Assembly (NCBI GenBank): GCA_035575235.1
Contig: DATLYA010000070.1
Coordinates: 1 to 16,529 of the forward strand
Length of the DNA: 16,529 nucleotides
Reading direction: 5' to 3'
From: SYOC01 sp035575235
Lineage (GTDB): Bacteria > Desulfobacterota > Binatia > Bin18
The translations under genes and the position numbers were made by a program. Below the pieces are notes generated by a model. It worked only from the letters and a program-made list of their open reading frames with translations. It was not told the DNA's origin and did not search any database. The first letter of the stretch is position 1. Each line of letters opens with the position of its first letter. This document shows positions 15,005 through 16,529 of this stretch, piece after piece.

Positions 15005-15086
15005 AATGAAGAATGAAAAATGAAGAATGAAGAATTTTGCGGAAAAAGACAGAATCTCTTAATTCATAATTCTTCATTCTTCATTT
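15005..15086. repeat. AT-rich dispersed repeat, copy 2, with perfect 19-bp inverted arms
   Basis: AAATGAAGAATGAAGAATT at 15018-15036 is the exact reverse complement of 15068-15086, with a 31-nt spacer. The left part (15005-15023) is identical to 4572-4590 of copy 1, and CTTAATTCA (15058-15066) is shared too. The right arm encodes the last seven residues of the VOC protein (EMKNEEL). The element fills the gap between the VOC and amidohydrolase genes. Confidence 0.75.
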
Positions 15087-15558
15087 CAACTTCCCCTGCC
15101 TGCATGCCTCCCGGTTGCAATGCGATCTTGTTGCAGGTGCAGGTGCCGACTTGATGGAGTTCAATCACATTGCCAAAGGGATCTTGCACAAAGACCTGAT
15201 CAGAATTGGGGCCCACTAGGCCCTTGATCTGCCAGTGCCAAATCCCGCGCTTTTCCAACTCTGCTTTGGCTTCCTGGATATTTTCCACTGCGAGAGCGAC
15301 ATGCGGCAGAGTCGGGTCTTCCTTGTCGCTGCGCGCCATGGGCGACCTGCCAGTCGCGCCCATCAGGTGAATCTGCGTCGTGCGTTCGCCTTGCCCAACG
15401 TACATCCAGAACCCTGGAATACTTGGAATATTGGGACGATGGGTGTCAGTCTCGAGCCCCAGGACATCGGTATAGAACGTACGGGCTTTTTCCACATCCT
15501 CCGGACTCGTCCCAATGCGAATGCCATGATGATGTAATTCAACAACTTTAATCGGCAT
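15064..15558 (-). CDS. VOC superfamily protein (glyoxalase / extradiol dioxygenase-like)
   Basis: 164 residues with the paired beta-alpha-beta-beta-beta modules of the vicinal oxygen chelate fold. The N-module starts LHHHGIRIGTSPEDVEKARTFY. The C-module starts PHVALAVENIQEAKAELEKRGI and ends FVQDPFGNVIELHQ. Candidate metal ligands are His10 or His11, His64 (TQIHLMG), His86 and Glu133, so a mononuclear metal site is likely intact. The reaction could be lyase, epimerase or ring cleavage and cannot be fixed from sequence. AGGAGG lies 7 nt before the ATG. The last residues (about 158-164) come from an AT-rich repeat and are probably not functional. First gene of the minus-strand catabolic block, divergent from the MFS gene. 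Confidence 0.88.
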   Translation of the reverse strand: MPIKVVELHHHGIRIGTSPEDVEKARTFYTDVLGLETDTHRPNIPSIPGFWMYVGQGERTTQIHLMGATGRSPMARSDKEDPTLPHVALAVENIQEAKAELEKRGIWHWQIKGLVGPNSDQVFVQDPFGNVIELHQVGTCTCNKIALQPGGMQAGEVEMKNEEL

Positions 15559-15801
15559 GGTAGACCCTCCTCTGCTTTATTTTCATAGACTCCCCTCACC
15601 CTATCCCTTTCTCCTGAGAGGGCTAAGGCGACAGGCGCGGAGGCGGCTGCGGGGAATCTTGCAGTAGCTGTGTAATCTCAATAGCACAAGACTCCCCGAC
15701 CAGAGAAGAGACATAGTGTCTTCTCCAGTTGTTCGTGGCGGAAATCCATGGTAGAGGCGGGAGGAACTGTTCGCGCCCTGGCCGCTAACAAGGGAGGGAA
15801 G
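15559..15801. other. Divergent intergenic region between VOC and MFS genes
   Basis: This 243-bp stretch should hold the promoters of both divergent units. The first part (15592-15622) has CCCCTCACCC and GAGAGGG elements resembling a widespread intergenic repeat. No clear -35/-10 pair or regulator palindrome was recognised. Confidence 0.4.
15592..15622. repeat. Degenerate CCCTCACCCTAACCC-type intergenic repeat
   Basis: The sequence begins CCCCTCACCCTATCCC and ends TCCTGAGAGGG. It resembles a common dispersed element of many proteobacterial-type genomes, CCCCTCACCCTAACCCTCTC followed by GAGAGGG. The hairpin potential here is imperfect, so it is either a decayed copy or a chance match. Confidence 0.4.
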
Positions 15802-16529
15802 ATGCTCGGGCCGGTTCGTTACCGTATTGTGGGGATGATTTTTCTCCTGGCGTTGATCAACCATATTGACCGCGCCAATATTTCCATCGCCGCGCCAGTC
15901 ATGATTCGCGAGCTGGGGTGGAATGAGGCCCAGTTTGGCGTCATTTTCTCTGCGTTTCTGTGGGGCTACATGACGATCCAGCTCCCAGGCGGGTATCTGA
16001 CGGATCGCTTTGGCGGTCGCCTGATTCCCTGGCTGTGCCTGGGGTGGTCTATGGCGACCCTCTTGACTCCGCTCGGTGCTGCGGCGTTTCCGCTGATGTT
16101 GGCGTTGCGATATTTGGTAGGTGGATTTGAGGCCCCGATTGTGCCAGCCATGAGTGCGGCGAATGCCGCCTGGGTGCCGCGACATGAGCTGGCGCGCGCG
16201 CAGACGGTCATTCCAGCTGCGCTCAATGGCGGCATTATGATCGGTTATCCATTGGTGACGGCGATTACAGTGGAATGTGGTTGGCCGTGGGTGTTTTATC
16301 TGTGTGGTGGCGTCGGCATTATCTGGGCGTTTGGCTGGCTGTGGGTTGCTCGGAGCCGACCCGAAGAGCATCCCTCCATTACGTCTGAAGAACTTGCTTA
16401 CATTCAGGCTGAGCGTGTGCAGCCTACGACAGAACACGATGGATGGAGTGAGGTTCTGCGCTCGCCGCGCGTCTGGGCGTTAGTGCTCTCGTACACAGTA
16501 TGGGTGTACAACATGTGGCTCATGGCGTC
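15802..16529 (+). CDS. MFS transporter, ACS (anion:cation symporter) family-like, 3' part cut by window edge
   Basis: Open to the window end, 242 residues seen, about half of a 12-helix permease. TM1 (RIVGMIFLLALINHIDRANISIAAP) carries the NxxDR element usual in ACS members. GYLTDRFGGR is the MFS loop 2-3 motif A. ALRYLVGGFEAPIVPAMSAANAAWVP continues the ACS pattern, as does GWPWVFYLCGGVGIIWAFGW. Such transporters import organic acids (sugar acids, phthalate, tartrate). The substrate here is unknown, but the divergent catabolic genes suggest it feeds that route. GGGAGG lies 4 nt before ATG 15802. An in-frame ATG at 15748 would add 18 residues with a weaker ribosome site. Confidence 0.9.
   Translation, partial: MLGPVRYRIVGMIFLLALINHIDRANISIAAPVMIRELGWNEAQFGVIFSAFLWGYMTIQLPGGYLTDRFGGRLIPWLCLGWSMATLLTPLGAAAFPLMLALRYLVGGFEAPIVPAMSAANAAWVPRHELARAQTVIPAALNGGIMIGYPLVTAITVECGWPWVFYLCGGVGIIWAFGWLWVARSRPEEHPSITSEELAYIQAERVQPTTEHDGWSEVLRSPRVWALVLSYTVWVYNMWLMA

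Noticed and set aside
15601..16437. Long minus-strand open frame of 278 codons
   Set aside because: It runs antisense to the clear MFS gene; its translation is rich in Arg, His, Asn and Gln with no domain.
1..16529. tRNA, rRNA, transposase and CRISPR array
   Set aside because: No cloverleaf, rRNA core, DDE or HUH transposase or regularly spaced repeats were recognised on reading both strands; a covariance-model scan was not possible.

Overview
This window of about 57% G+C (estimated by eye) comes from a Gram-negative bacterium. It carries lpxD for lipid A synthesis, periplasmic and lipoprotein signals, and an aa3-type cytochrome c oxidase, so the host makes LPS and respires aerobically. The mix of COG2159-type amidohydrolase, VOC protein, acetolactate-synthase-like ThDP enzyme, ACS-family MFS transporter, DUF4331 protein and AT-rich intergenic repeats reminds me of uncultured soil or sponge deltaproteobacteria-like lineages (Binatota, Tectomicrobia or similar). 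That assignment is an impression, not a demonstrated placement. No rRNA, tRNA, CRISPR array, transposase or phage gene was seen.

Left part (1-3563, minus strand). coxA (subunit I, cut by the window edge) lies one base downstream of coxB (subunit II). Next is a 324-bp gap with a REP-like repeat and a 9-bp hairpin, then a stand-alone hisG of the long form, then a possible small lipoprotein gene.

Centre (3564-11633, mainly plus strand). lpxD stands alone. An AT-rich repeat follows; it encodes the end of LpxD and runs almost to the start of an ECF sigma gene. That gene overlaps by 4 nt an RskA-like anti-sigma gene with an unusually long periplasmic coiled coil. A convergent, uncharacterised gene overlaps the anti-sigma 3' end. 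Then comes a three-gene set: a secreted DUF4331 protein, a membrane-anchored TPR protein and a NicO-type nickel/cobalt transporter with a His-rich loop. The TPR and transporter genes overlap by 11 nt. The DUF4331 gene has an 11-bp inverted repeat in its leader and a strong hairpin after its stop. I infer a sigma-controlled envelope or metal-handling module. It is the best candidate here for an undescribed system.

Right part (11634-16529). A 13-bp hairpin separates the transporter from the convergent minus-strand block. Read in its own direction, that block is VOC protein, amidohydrolase, hicB, hicA, ThDP enzyme. The metabolic genes look like part of a catabolic route with unknown substrate, and the HicBA toxin-antitoxin pair sits inside the block. 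A second copy of the AT-rich repeat, here with perfect 19-bp inverted arms, lies between the VOC and amidohydrolase genes and encodes the VOC C-terminus. A divergent MFS transporter gene runs off the right edge and may import the substrate.
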